Origin: Thalassotalea euphylliae
Lineage (GTDB): Bacteria; Pseudomonadota; Gammaproteobacteria; Enterobacterales; Alteromonadaceae
DNA: 64,000 nucleotides
Assembly: GCF_003390395.1 (NCBI RefSeq)
Contig: NZ_QUOV01000001.1
Coordinates: 2,976,001-3,040,000, forward strand
Direction of reading: 5' to 3'
The position numbers and the translations under genes were made by a program. Below the pieces are notes generated by a model. It ran no database searches. It saw only the letters and a program-made list of their open reading frames with translations, and was not told the origin of the DNA. Every line of letters begins with the position of its first letter. Position 1 is the first letter of the stretch. Shown piece by piece: positions 1 through 9,129 of the stretch.

Positions 1-390
1 ACAAATTTCATGGCCTGCGGCCATGCAAGCCTCTGCAATCTCAGGGTGGCGTTTCAGCGCCATGGCAACAGCAAATACCGTCACCGGTATTTGGTACTTA
101 TCAAACAACCTAAGTAAGCGCCAAACACCTGCACGACTGCCGTATTCGTAGATTGACTCCATACTCATATGACGATCTTCTACATGTGGGGCGTTAATAA
201 TTTCAGACAAAAAAGTTTCGGCCGCAGGGTCACCATGCAGCACAGAATTTTCTCCCCCTTCTTCGTAATTCATCACTACTTGTACAGCAATTCTCGCGTT
301 ATTTGGCCAGTTAGCATGAACTGGTTTACTGCCATAACCAATCAAGTCGCGCGGGTAGTTGTTATAGCTTGAGCTCTTATTATCAGTCAC
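1..390 (-). CDS. puuE: Allantoinase PuuE, N-terminal part (runs off left edge)
   Basis: This is the first 130 codons of a polysaccharide-deacetylase-type allantoinase, which hydrolyses allantoin to allantoate. I translated the minus strand from the GTG at 390. The protein begins MTDNKSSSYNNYPRDLIGYG, and further on come NYEEGGENS, LHGD and YEYGSRAGVWRLL, all characteristic of PuuE and distinct from the metallo-dependent AllB allantoinases. A purine-rich GGGGAG ribosome site lies 8 bases before the GTG, and the gene begins 4 bases after the puuD stop, so it belongs to the same operon as the xdh and puuD genes. The C-terminal catalytic part is outside the window, so intactness cannot be judged. 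Confidence 0.9.
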   Translation of the reverse strand, partial: MTDNKSSSYNNYPRDLIGYGSKPVHANWPNNARIAVQVVMNYEEGGENSVLHGDPAAETFLSEIINAPHVEDRHMSMESIYEYGSRAGVWRLLRLFDKYQIPVTVFAVAMALKRHPEIAEACMAAGHEIC

Positions 391-394
391 TTGC

Positions 395-1660
395 CTACTC
401 CCCTGCTTCAGTGTTGTTCGATAGTTCGTCCTTGCTACTGGGAAGCCCTGCCAACCAAATTGCTAATTGCTGACGTTCATCGTCCGTCATCTTAGTCATA
501 TTGCCCAATGGCATATCGCGGTTAACAATGGCACGGGTATGAATAAAGGCACTTAGCTTCTTTGCCTGTGTGACGGAATCCAAAATAAATCCATTGGGTG
601 CCGTCTGGAACAGTTGAGAGCGCGGCGTTTGGCTATGGCACTCAGTACAGTGCTTATCAATAATCTGCCATGCTTGCTGATCGCTGATGGTTTCGCTCGC
701 TAAATTAGTTTGCGTATTCACCACATGCCAAGGAGCAACCACTAACATCAAAGCGAAAAAGGCTGCAACACCACTGACCAGCACTTGCGGTTTATAAACG
801 CCCTGGTGTTTTAAATTAAAGAAGTGGCGAATCCACATGCCAATCACAAACAAAGCCACCAGAATTAGCCAGCCATAAGGGTGGCTATAGGTGTACGCAA
901 AGTGATTCGAGAGCATAATGAAGATAACGGGCAGCGTTGCATAGTTGTTATGAACCGAGCACAACTTGGCTTTCAAGCCTGGAGTAGAATCTGGAATGCG
1001 ACCGGCTTCGACTTCCGCCACCATGTAGCGTTGACTTGGCATGATGACATGATAAACATTACCCGCCATACAAGTACCGATGATAGCGCCGATGTGAATA
1101 TAAACAGCGCGATCTGTAAACAACTGGTCGAGCCCCCAACTGTATAAAGCCAGTAAGCCAATTGCGACGAGCGCAAACAATTTACCATTATCAACCAGCG
1201 GTGACTTACAAAGCAGACGGTAAATGAGATAACCTGAGCCAATAATGGCTAATGACACCCCAATTGCACTGGCTTTATCTAAGCTGGATTTATTGGTGTC
1301 GAGTAAATAAGCGTCAGCGCCGACATAGTAGAGCAAGGAAAACAGTAAAATACCGCTAATCCAGGTGGTATATGCTTCCCACTTAAACCAATGCAAAGTG
1401 CTAGGCATTTGCTCTGGGCCATTTTGATATTTAGCGACCTCGTAGAAGCCTCCACCATGAATGGCCCATAAATCACCACGGATCCCTTTATCTTGCTTCC
1501 ATTTGGGTGGTGTTTGTAAATTGTTATCGAGCCAAACAAAATAAAACGATGCACCTATCCAAGCGATACCGGCGATAACGTGAAAATAACGTAAAACTAG
1601 GTGTGCTAGCTCAAAAAAGTAGTTTTCTAAACCAGCTAACCCCAATGCTTCTAACACCAT
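395..1660 (-). CDS. puuD: Urate hydroxylase PuuD (membrane, C-terminal cytochrome c domain)
   Basis: PuuD oxidises urate to 5-hydroxyisourate in the inner membrane and passes electrons to a c-type haem, replacing soluble uricase. The 421-residue protein has about eight hydrophobic helices in residues 1-320, beginning with a helix containing HVIAGIAWIGASFYFVWLD. A short cytochrome c domain follows, with a CTECH haem-binding motif near residue 335 and a candidate distal Met in the NRDMPLGNMTKM segment. Its start ATG overlaps the guaD stop (TAATG). The downstream enzymes of the same step series, UraH and UraD, lie just upstream in the operon, which fits urate conversion to allantoin. No other uricase gene is visible in the window. 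Confidence 0.93.
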   Translation of the reverse strand: MVLEALGLAGLENYFFELAHLVLRYFHVIAGIAWIGASFYFVWLDNNLQTPPKWKQDKGIRGDLWAIHGGGFYEVAKYQNGPEQMPSTLHWFKWEAYTTWISGILLFSLLYYVGADAYLLDTNKSSLDKASAIGVSLAIIGSGYLIYRLLCKSPLVDNGKLFALVAIGLLALYSWGLDQLFTDRAVYIHIGAIIGTCMAGNVYHVIMPSQRYMVAEVEAGRIPDSTPGLKAKLCSVHNNYATLPVIFIMLSNHFAYTYSHPYGWLILVALFVIGMWIRHFFNLKHQGVYKPQVLVSGVAAFFALMLVVAPWHVVNTQTNLASETISDQQAWQIIDKHCTECHSQTPRSQLFQTAPNGFILDSVTQAKKLSAFIHTRAIVNRDMPLGNMTKMTDDERQQLAIWLAGLPSSKDELSNNTEAGE

Positions 1661-3051
1661 TAACTCACCTCCTTAAGCACAGAGGGCTCGCTAATATCTG
1701 CTAACGTTGGTTTAAATTGTGGCTGACCATCGCGCTTATAGGCCTTCTCACCCAGAATATAGGTTGCTTCAATACAGCGATCGTCACCGAGCATCATAAT
1801 GGCAAACAAACGTTCGTGTAAGGTTTTCGCCTCTTTCAATCTGAAGCTTAAAAATGGCGTTGCTTGGTAGTCTAAAACGACAAAATCTGCTTCACAGCCG
1901 GTATTGAAATTACCAATAGTTCCCTCTAAATCGAGCGCTCTAGCCCCGCCTAGAGTTGCTAAATAAAGCCCTTTAAACGCAGAGAACTTCTCCCCTTGCA
2001 ACTGTTGAATTTTGTATGCTTCATTGCCTGTTTGCAGCATAGAAAAGCTAGTTCCTGCGCCAACATCGGTGCCCATACCAACGTGGATACCACGCTTTTC
2101 ACAGGCTTTGAGGTTAAATAAACCAGAGCCAAGAAACAGATTCGATGTTGAGCAGTGAGATACCGATGCCTGTGTTTTGGCCAAGCAATCAAGCTCGCGC
2201 TCGGCAAGGTGAATAGAATGCGCAAACACTGAGCGTCTGCGCACTAGCCCTGCATCCTCGTATACACCAAGGTAGTCTTCACTTTCAGGGAAGAGCTCTT
2301 TAACCCACGCACATTCATCTTTGTTTTCCGATAAATGGGTATGCAAATAAACATCTGGATACTCTTCAAGCAGCTGTGTACATTTCGCTAATTGCTCTGG
2401 GCTAGAAGTTGGCGCAAAGCGCGGCGTTACCGCGTAGCTAAGGCGATCAACGTTATGCCATTTTTCAATCAAGGCTTTTGAATCTTGATAGCTAGATTCT
2501 GGGCAGTCTGATAAATCTTCAGGACAGTTTCTGTCCATCATCACTTTACCGGCAATCATACGCAATTTTCGTTGCTGTGCTTCACTAAAGAAAGCATTCA
2601 CCGATTGTGGGTGAACAGTGCCAAACACTAGTGCGGTCGTTGTACCATTGCGCAATAATTCATCAATAAAGCGCTGAGACACCTGCCTTGCATAGTCTTC
2701 ATCAGCAAACTTTTTCTCCGTCGGAAACGCATATTCAGTCAACCAAGTTAATAGCTGCTCGCCGTAAGCCCCTATCATTTCAGTTTGTGGCAGGTGAATA
2801 TGCGTATCGATCATGCCTGGGATAATTAAACGCCCAGTATAACGTTTGGTGTCGATTAGCTGATCAGGATAGGCAAGCGCTAGGCTTGGCAAAATGTCTC
2901 GTTCGAAGCCAAGATCAGCTACTTTGCCATCTTGAATCACTAACGCGCCTTGCTCAAAGTAGCGATAAGCTTTATCGCCAGCAACAACAGGGTCATCAAC
3001 AAAATCAAGAATATCGCCGCAAATCACGCGAATTTTATTAGCTGTAGTCAT
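1660..3051 (-). CDS. guaD: Guanine deaminase
   Basis: Guanine deaminase converts guanine to xanthine, feeding xanthine dehydrogenase in the same operon. The protein is about 463 residues of the amidohydrolase superfamily. Metal and active-site motifs are visible in order: PGMIDTHIHLPQ, HTHLSE, a conserved SVFAHSIHL segment, and GTDVGAGTSFSML with the metal-binding Asp. The open frame extends further upstream into uraH, but AGGAAG followed by TTAATGATG points to the ATG at 3051 or 3054; the 3051 ATG has better spacing (six bases) and gives a normal length. The gene overlaps uraH and puuD by stop-start junctions, so it is transcribed with them. Confidence 0.95.
   Translation of the reverse strand: MTTANKIRVICGDILDFVDDPVVAGDKAYRYFEQGALVIQDGKVADLGFERDILPSLALAYPDQLIDTKRYTGRLIIPGMIDTHIHLPQTEMIGAYGEQLLTWLTEYAFPTEKKFADEDYARQVSQRFIDELLRNGTTTALVFGTVHPQSVNAFFSEAQQRKLRMIAGKVMMDRNCPEDLSDCPESSYQDSKALIEKWHNVDRLSYAVTPRFAPTSSPEQLAKCTQLLEEYPDVYLHTHLSENKDECAWVKELFPESEDYLGVYEDAGLVRRRSVFAHSIHLAERELDCLAKTQASVSHCSTSNLFLGSGLFNLKACEKRGIHVGMGTDVGAGTSFSMLQTGNEAYKIQQLQGEKFSAFKGLYLATLGGARALDLEGTIGNFNTGCEADFVVLDYQATPFLSFRLKEAKTLHERLFAIMMLGDDRCIEATYILGEKAYKRDGQPQFKPTLADISEPSVLKEVS
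1665..1674 (-). promoter_or_regulatory. Perfect Shine-Dalgarno of puuD inside the guaD 3' end
   Basis: On the minus strand the last codons of guaD contain AAGGAGGTGA, fully complementary to the 16S rRNA tail, with seven bases between GGAGG and the puuD ATG at 1660. With the TAATG stop-start overlap it suggests strong, coupled translation of the membrane urate hydroxylase. Confidence 0.8.
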
Positions 3052-3053
3052 CA

Positions 3054-3407
3054 TTAACTTCCTCGATACGTTGAATAACCAAAAGGCGACAATAGCAGTG
3101 GAATATGGTGATGATTGTCGTCTAACACGCGAAAACAAATTTCCGCATAAGGATAAAAGGCTGGCGCTTCACTAGCCTGTGATTGGTATGCATCAATATC
3201 AAATACCAATTTGTATGTGCCGTGTGCAATCGCTAACGCTGCTGGCAGCCAATCAATCAAACGGCCATCTGCATCTGTTTTGGCGGCGCACAGCTCGCAC
3301 CATTCGTTAGTGGTGTCGTTAAGCTGAAACAAGGTTACTGGTACATTACTGGCAGGTTGGCCGGTACTTGTATCAAGAATATGGGTGGTTATTGGACTTC
3401 TGCTCAC
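3054..3407 (-). CDS. uraH: 5-hydroxyisourate hydrolase (transthyretin-like)
   Basis: This enzyme hydrolyses 5-hydroxyisourate, the product of PuuD, to OHCU. The 117-residue length is typical. The N-terminal THILDTSTGQPASNVPV segment carries the catalytic His, and the C-terminus ends in the diagnostic YRGS tetrapeptide that separates HIU hydrolases from vertebrate transthyretin. An internal PLLLSPFGYSTYRGS segment is intact. The stop codon overlaps the guaD start region, and the start overlaps the uraD stop by four bases (ATGA), so expression is coupled. No signal peptide is visible, so it should be cytoplasmic. Confidence 0.95.
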   Translation of the reverse strand: MSRSPITTHILDTSTGQPASNVPVTLFQLNDTTNEWCELCAAKTDADGRLIDWLPAALAIAHGTYKLVFDIDAYQSQASEAPAFYPYAEICFRVLDDNHHHIPLLLSPFGYSTYRGS

Positions 3408-3904
3408 ACTAATTTCTCCAATCTTATTTTTGTTATTTTGGCTTGCTCGGCAGCAGCAATGGCAAGTTCGGTTGCAGGCTCGTTATTAATACGTTCGCGA
3501 ATAAGTTCCAGCATCTCAAGTGCTGACTTTCCGGTGGCACAGACAATAAAAATAAAGCCAAATTTAGCTAAGTACGCTTGGTTAAGTGCCAACATTTCTT
3601 CTAACACTTGTTCGTCAGCTTGACTCATGCCTGATTGCTCATGGCCTGCGAGTTTGGCGGTATTCGCAAATTTTTTACTTAGCGTTGATACATCACCAAT
3701 TTGTGGATGTCCTTCAAACGCCGCCAAGTAATCACTCTCTCCTAATAATTGCCATGTTTGCTGCGCTTGAAATAACAATTGCTCACGCGAGACAAAAGGC
3801 CTGGCTAACAGCATTTGATCGATCCAGCGCGGCGCAACACAGCAACTTTGCAGTGCGGCATGCGCTTGGGCATCATCAAGTAAATTAAATTGTTCTACTG
3901 TCAT
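3404..3904 (-). CDS. uraD: OHCU decarboxylase
   Basis: UraD decarboxylates 2-oxo-4-hydroxy-4-carboxy-5-ureidoimidazoline to (S)-allantoin, the third step after PuuD and UraH. The 166-residue all-helical protein has the family landmarks: an early FNLLD segment, the catalytic His in FEGHPQIGDVSTL, and the late FGFIFIVCATGKSA segment. Its start overlaps the xdhC stop by four bases and its stop overlaps the uraH start by four bases. Order and overlap place it firmly in the purine operon. Confidence 0.95.
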   Translation of the reverse strand: MTVEQFNLLDDAQAHAALQSCCVAPRWIDQMLLARPFVSREQLLFQAQQTWQLLGESDYLAAFEGHPQIGDVSTLSKKFANTAKLAGHEQSGMSQADEQVLEEMLALNQAYLAKFGFIFIVCATGKSALEMLELIRERINNEPATELAIAAAEQAKITKIRLEKLV

Positions 3905-5001
3905 TGGTTAACGACCTCCTGTACATCTTCTGTTAACACATGATTTTGTTTAGCGCTGTTTTTCTCAGCAGCGTTTTGTTCTGCAGCCCTTTGTTCTGAA
4001 ATGCTTGGCGAAGTTGCAAAACTCGCAGTTAGTTCTTGCCACTGCAGGCCATTGCGTTTTTTCGATTTATTATTGATTGGCGTTTGCTGTTCTTTTGATT
4101 CGCTTTTCTGCTGATCTTGCTGCTGGCCTTTTTGCTGACTTTGCTCTTGGCTTTTCTGCTGATAGAGCCCGATCAACTGACCAGCAATAGATACCGCTAC
4201 TTCCATCGGCAACTTGCCCGATACATTGTCGATGCCAACAGGGCATTGCATACTCGCTATTTGTTGTTCACTGAAGCCTCTGTGCCCTAAACGATATTGA
4301 AAGCGCTTGGCTTTGGTGTCAGAGCCTATCACCCCTAACCAACGCACATCATCACGTTTTAAAATGGCTTCAGTTAAGGCAAAATCGAGTTGGTGATTGT
4401 GGGTTAAAATCAAATAGGCGGTATTTTCTCGCGCACGCTTGGCTTGCTCAACCGGCTCTTCGTCAACAATTTTTGTTACGTTGGCTGGCAACTGCTGGGG
4501 AAACACCTCCGCCCGACTGTCTATCCAGCGTATACGAATTGGCAAGTGTGCTAAAACATTAACCAGCGCTTGGGCAACATGGCCAGCACCATAAATATCT
4601 AAATTCATGTGCTGCGACATCATTACTTCAAACATAATGACGGTAGCGCCGCCGCAGCACTGGCCTAAATTTGCCCCTAAATGAAACTGCTCAGCCACTT
4701 GCACCGCTTCACCCTGCGTGAGCAATTGGCGAGCTTTTTCAATAACTTTAAACTCCAAATGACCACCACCTAAGGTGTCGTAAATTTGCTCGCCAGTGAT
4801 CACCATTTTACTGCCTGACGCCCTTGGCGTTGAGCCAGAAGTACCAAGCACAGTCGCGATAACATAATCATTGCCCAAGCGACTTTGCTCAGCTATTGCC
4901 TCAGACCAACTTTGGTGATGGAAGCCTTGAAACGACTGGTTTAACGAGTGACTTACTGCTTGCTCTACATGCACATTGTTGCTTGAGTTGGAACTATTCA
5001 T
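3901..5001 (-). CDS. xdhC: Xanthine dehydrogenase accessory protein XdhC with unusual glutamine-rich tail
   Basis: XdhC binds and sulfurates molybdenum cofactor and helps insert it into xanthine dehydrogenase. Residues 1-285 look like a normal XdhC: LGTSGSTPRASGSKM, a Cys pair in GQCCGGA, a Rossmann-type LDIYGAGHVAQAL and LGVIGSDTKAKRF. From about residue 285 the protein continues with a low-complexity tail of about 80 residues rich in Gln, Lys, Ser and Glu, including QQKSQEQSQQKGQQQDQQK. A strong GGAGGTGA ribosome site precedes the ATG. It overlaps xdhB by eight bases. The core call is secure; the tail has no recognised function. Confidence 0.93.
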   Translation of the reverse strand: MNSSNSSNNVHVEQAVSHSLNQSFQGFHHQSWSEAIAEQSRLGNDYVIATVLGTSGSTPRASGSKMVITGEQIYDTLGGGHLEFKVIEKARQLLTQGEAVQVAEQFHLGANLGQCCGGATVIMFEVMMSQHMNLDIYGAGHVAQALVNVLAHLPIRIRWIDSRAEVFPQQLPANVTKIVDEEPVEQAKRARENTAYLILTHNHQLDFALTEAILKRDDVRWLGVIGSDTKAKRFQYRLGHRGFSEQQIASMQCPVGIDNVSGKLPMEVAVSIAGQLIGLYQQKSQEQSQQKGQQQDQQKSESKEQQTPINNKSKKRNGLQWQELTASFATSPSISEQRAAEQNAAEKNSAKQNHVLTEDVQEVVNQ

Positions 5002-7396
5002 ATGTCACCTCCTCGTCTTTTTTCTGAGCTTTTAACGATTGTCTTTGCTGCGATTGACTGGCATCAGTTTGACTAAATGCTTGCGCCGCTTGCACTGCCG
5101 CCAGCACTCGCTCAGGTGTTGCAGGAGTATCTAGCCTTGGCTTTATTTGGTAGTTAGCAACGCTGCTCACCGCATCACGAATAGCACTCCAAACACTAAT
5201 GGCGAGCATAAATGGCGGCTCACCCACCGCTTTTGAACGAAACACTGACGCTTCAGGGTTCGCTGACTGATAAAGGCTAACGTTAAATTCCGCAGGCGTG
5301 TCGCCAATCGCTGGGATTTTGTAGGTCGCAGGGTTAAAACTGGCTAGCTGGCCTTGCTTATTCCAAACCAAATCTTCGGTGGTTAACCAGCCCATTCCTT
5401 GCACAAATGCCCCTTCAATCTGGCCAATATCCAGAGCTGGATTTAGTGAGTGGCCAACATCGTGCAAAATATCGGCACGAGTGACAGTGTTTTCTCCGGT
5501 TAAGGTGTCTACTTCCACTTCCGTAAGCGCAACACCATGGGCGTAGTAAAAAAACGGGCGACCTTTGGCTTGCTCGCGATCATAGTGAATTTTCGGCGTC
5601 GCGTAATAACCGGTTGATGATAGCGAAATACGATTTAAATACGCTAAGCCCGCCAATTCATCAAAGCTCAGATCTCCTTTGTCGTGATATACAGTGTTAT
5701 CGCTAAAGCGGATACTGGCTTGCTCCACCGAAAAGTGCTTAGCGATAAATTCGGTTAATCTCGCTTTAATGGTATTTGCGGCATTAAGCGCAGCCATACC
5801 ATTTAAATCTGTACCGCTTGAGGCCGCCGTTGGCGAAGTGTTCGGTACTTTATCGGTACGTGTGGCGGTAATCCCCACCTTGTCTAAATCAACACCAAAG
5901 GCATGTGCCACCACCTGCGCTACTTTAGTATTAAGCCCCTGCCCCATTTCGGTGCCGCCGTGATTTAGGTGAATCGAACCATCAGAGTAAACATTCACTA
6001 AAGCACCGGCTTGATTTAAGTGCTGTACCGTAAATGAGATACCAAACTTTACGGGGGTTAATGCCAAACCTTTTTTGATGATTGGCGAGGTTTGGTTAAA
6101 CGCTTTAATGTCGGCTTTACGCTGCCAATAATCGGCCTGCTGTTCAACCTGCTCAATCATGTCAATCAGCACATGCTGCTCAACTTCTTGATGATAAGGG
6201 GTGGTTGACCGACCTTGTTGATACAAATTGGCTTTGCGTACAGTGAGTGGATCTTTGCCCAGTGCTGCGGCAATATCATCGACAATTTGCTCTGCAACCA
6301 TCATTCCCTGTGGGCCGCCAAAGCCGCGAAAGGCGGTATGGCTTACGGTATTCACTTTACAGCGATTACCGCTAATTTTTGCCGCGGGGTAATAATAAGC
6401 GTTATCGGCATGGAACATGGCGCGGTCAACAATGGCATCTGATAAATCAGGTGAATAACCGCAGTAACCATTCACTTCAATATCTGCGCCGGCGATAACA
6501 CCTTGCTCATCAAAGCCAACTTTATAGCGGTTAAAAAATGGATGACGTTTGCCGGTTAGGCGAAAATCATCCGCCCGAGCTAAGCGTAGTTTTACCGCGC
6601 AGTTTAAATGATAACTGGCTAATGCTGCCAAGCATGCCCAAGGCGCCGCTTGTGTTTCTTTACCACCAAATGCCCCACCCATTCGGCGCATTTCAACCGT
6701 GACAAAATGAAATGGCTGAGCTAACACTTTAGCAATTAAGTGCTGTACCTCAGTTGGGTGTTGGGTTGAACATTGAACGAATATGCCACCATCACCATTG
6801 GGCTGTGCCATGGCAACTTGTCCTTCCAAGTAGAAATGCTCTTGACCGCCAATATGCATTTCACCACTTATTTCATGCTCAGCCTGTGCAATTGCCGCTT
6901 GAGCATCGCCTCTGGTCAGTGCATGCGGTGGTCTAACCCAGTTTTTATCAGCAATCGCCGTTTCAATATCGATTGTTGCTTCTTGCTCTTGAAAATCGAA
7001 GTCGACCAAGCGAGCGGCTCTGCGTGCGGTTTCATAGCTGTTAGCAACCACCAGCAACACTGGCTGGTGATGAAACTCAATTTCATCGCTGGCGAGCAGT
7101 AAATCCCCTGCAAAAATAGGCCCGATATCAATTTTTCCGGGCACATCTTTGGCCGAGAATATGCGTTTAACGCCAGCTATCGCTTCTGCTTTGCTGGTAT
7201 CAATGCCTTTAATCACACCTTTTGTGAAAGGCGCTGTGACTGGGTAGGCATGCAAGCAGCCGGCGGCCTCAGGGTTATCATCAATATAATTGGCTGAGCC
7301 ACATACTTGTTTAATGGCACTATCATGATGTTTCGATTGGCCAATAGCGCCGCGTTGACTATCTGAATGAGTGGTTTCAAAGTGACGCATGGGCAA
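4994..7396 (-). CDS. xdhB: Xanthine dehydrogenase, molybdopterin-binding subunit
   Basis: This is the large catalytic subunit that oxidises hypoxanthine and xanthine to urate. At 800 residues it has the usual length of bacterial XdhB. Visible motifs are GGAFGGKETQA and FRGFGGPQGM for molybdopterin contact, GTEMGQGLNTKV, and the C-terminal VGEPPFMLAISVWSAIRDA with the active-site Glu. It overlaps the xdhA stop by 20 bases, so the two subunits are translationally coupled, and it is followed directly by its chaperone gene xdhC. Nothing suggests truncation. Substrate preference between xanthine and hypoxanthine cannot be read from the sequence. Confidence 0.96.
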   Translation of the reverse strand: MPMRHFETTHSDSQRGAIGQSKHHDSAIKQVCGSANYIDDNPEAAGCLHAYPVTAPFTKGVIKGIDTSKAEAIAGVKRIFSAKDVPGKIDIGPIFAGDLLLASDEIEFHHQPVLLVVANSYETARRAARLVDFDFQEQEATIDIETAIADKNWVRPPHALTRGDAQAAIAQAEHEISGEMHIGGQEHFYLEGQVAMAQPNGDGGIFVQCSTQHPTEVQHLIAKVLAQPFHFVTVEMRRMGGAFGGKETQAAPWACLAALASYHLNCAVKLRLARADDFRLTGKRHPFFNRYKVGFDEQGVIAGADIEVNGYCGYSPDLSDAIVDRAMFHADNAYYYPAAKISGNRCKVNTVSHTAFRGFGGPQGMMVAEQIVDDIAAALGKDPLTVRKANLYQQGRSTTPYHQEVEQHVLIDMIEQVEQQADYWQRKADIKAFNQTSPIIKKGLALTPVKFGISFTVQHLNQAGALVNVYSDGSIHLNHGGTEMGQGLNTKVAQVVAHAFGVDLDKVGITATRTDKVPNTSPTAASSGTDLNGMAALNAANTIKARLTEFIAKHFSVEQASIRFSDNTVYHDKGDLSFDELAGLAYLNRISLSSTGYYATPKIHYDREQAKGRPFFYYAHGVALTEVEVDTLTGENTVTRADILHDVGHSLNPALDIGQIEGAFVQGMGWLTTEDLVWNKQGQLASFNPATYKIPAIGDTPAEFNVSLYQSANPEASVFRSKAVGEPPFMLAISVWSAIRDAVSSVANYQIKPRLDTPATPERVLAAVQAAQAFSQTDASQSQQRQSLKAQKKDEEVTYE

Positions 7397-8984
7397 TCCT
7401 CGTCGTTAGTGATTCAGATGCTGATTTAGATTGCGGCGCAGGAGCAAGTGCCGATTCATTGGCTGCGATCTGAGTAACAGCAATCGCCTGACAAAACTCA
7501 ATACCGATACGGGTTAACAAGTTCTGGCTAACGGTTAAGCGATAATCGCTGCTGGCTCTAACATCTGACATCGGCGAGAAATCTTGCGCAACACCAGCGC
7601 CCGCTTGTGTAAAGCTATCGGCAATATAAGGCTGGCCAATTAATGCTTGTTCAATATGACTTGCCCGCGCAGGAACGGCAGCCATCCCCCCCATAGCACA
7701 ACGTGCTGAGTTAATTTGTGTTTGTTCAGCATTAAGGGTTACTGCCAGCACTAAACAGACGGTTGAAATATCATCCTCTAAACGTTTAGAGACTTTGTGA
7801 CAGGCGAGTTTCATTGCCGCCACTCGTTTAGGCACAATCACTTTAGTAATGACTTCATCGGGCGCTAACACTGTTGTCCGATAACCGGTAAAGAAGTCTT
7901 CTACCGCGATTGTTCGTGTGCCTTGGCTTGACTCCAGCTCCACCTTCGCATTAAGCGCAATCAATAGCGGCGCAGGATCACCAATTGGCGAGGCATTACC
8001 TAAACTCCCACCTAATGTGCCAGCACTGCGCACTTGCTCAGAGCCCAAGCGCTCAAACAACTCTTTCGCTTCTGGGTACTCTTGGCAAAAGGCATCAACA
8101 AACTGACGATAAGGCAGTGCTGCACCAATTTCTAAGGCGTCTTCAGTGATGTTCAATCGCGATAACTCAGTAGCTTGGCTTACCGAAATCAGAATTTGAG
8201 GTTGTACAAGTTGCTGGCTAAGTTCGATCGCGAAATCAGTTGCACCGGCCACCAACTGAGCCTCTGGATACTGGTTTTTTAGCGCGATCAGCTCAGCAGC
8301 CGTTTGCGGTAGATAGAAAAATCTTTGCTTATTTTGAGATAGTTCGTGCTCAGTTAATGAGTTGTCAGATATAGGCGCACAAAGAAATGGCGTTGACTCG
8401 TTGCTTTCCAAATGCTGTTCAAGTTGCTCCATTTGCCCCTGCCACAGACGCTCAACACTCGGGTATTGGTACATCTTCTCGGCTGCATCCAGAATTGGAC
8501 GATAGCCCGTACAACGGCATAAATTACCGCCCAAGGCGTGAATAACCGTTTGCTTGCCCGGGTAGTTTTCGTGATTCAGGTATAGCGCCATTAAGCTCAT
8601 CACCACACCTGGGGTACAAAAGCCGCACTGAGAGCCATGGCATTCAACTAAGGCACGTTGCACTGGGTGCAGTTGCTCTAGCTTAGCTTCAACCAATGGC
8701 GATAATTGTTCCGTTAACGCCTCGACGGTAACAATGTGCTTACCATGGGCATTACCCACTAATAGTAAGCAGCTATTAATTGCCTGATATTGCCAAACAC
8801 ACTCACCTGATGCGTTGTTTACGTATTGGCCAACTAATACCGTACACGCACCGCAATCACCTGTTGCGCACCCTTCTTTAGTGCCCGTTTTCCCCACTTT
8901 GGTGCGAAGCCAGTCCAAAACGGTGAGACTTGGTGCACATTCTTCCAGTGTTATTGGTGTGTCGTTAACTAAAAACCGAATCAC
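7377..8984 (-). CDS. xdhA: Xanthine dehydrogenase, FeS/FAD subunit
   Basis: This subunit carries two [2Fe-2S] clusters and FAD and takes electrons from the molybdenum site to NAD. The first cluster ligands are in GCATGDCGACTVLVG, the second in CHGSQCGFCTPGVV and GGNLCRCTGYRPI. The FAD domain follows, with AGATDFAIE and AGTLGGSLGNASPIGDPAP. I prefer the GTG at 8984 over the ATG at 8999: AAGGAAGG lies just before the GTG at good spacing but would fall inside the gene if the ATG were used, and MIRFLVND is a normal family start. It is the first gene of the leftward purine operon, next to the operator at 9114. Confidence 0.94.
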   Translation of the reverse strand: MIRFLVNDTPITLEECAPSLTVLDWLRTKVGKTGTKEGCATGDCGACTVLVGQYVNNASGECVWQYQAINSCLLLVGNAHGKHIVTVEALTEQLSPLVEAKLEQLHPVQRALVECHGSQCGFCTPGVVMSLMALYLNHENYPGKQTVIHALGGNLCRCTGYRPILDAAEKMYQYPSVERLWQGQMEQLEQHLESNESTPFLCAPISDNSLTEHELSQNKQRFFYLPQTAAELIALKNQYPEAQLVAGATDFAIELSQQLVQPQILISVSQATELSRLNITEDALEIGAALPYRQFVDAFCQEYPEAKELFERLGSEQVRSAGTLGGSLGNASPIGDPAPLLIALNAKVELESSQGTRTIAVEDFFTGYRTTVLAPDEVITKVIVPKRVAAMKLACHKVSKRLEDDISTVCLVLAVTLNAEQTQINSARCAMGGMAAVPARASHIEQALIGQPYIADSFTQAGAGVAQDFSPMSDVRASSDYRLTVSQNLLTRIGIEFCQAIAVTQIAANESALAPAPQSKSASESLTTRIAHASL

Positions 8985-9113
8985 ATTACCTTCCTTCATT
9001 CTATCAAGCCCTTTATTTTCAGTGGCTTGTGATTATTTTTAATTTTTTTCAGAGCAAAACCTTCAAGAAAAAAATTAATTATTGGTCAAGTTATTGCACA
9101 ACCCATACCAAAC

Positions 9114-9129
9114 ATGACCGATCGGTCAA
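9114..9129. promoter_or_regulatory. RutR-like palindromic operator, xdhA/ABC divergent promoter
   Basis: The 16-mer ATGACCGATCGGTCAA has a perfect 14-base palindromic core (9115-9128). It sits between the divergent xdhA operon and the ABC importer, 58 bases before the importer ATG. Related 16-mers occur at 18212, 27293 and 28266. An extra half-site TTGGTCAA lies at 9082-9089. Similarity to the known E. coli RutR consensus TTGACCAnnTGGTCAA and the presence of a RutR-like gene at 27562 make it a likely binding site. Confidence 0.7.
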
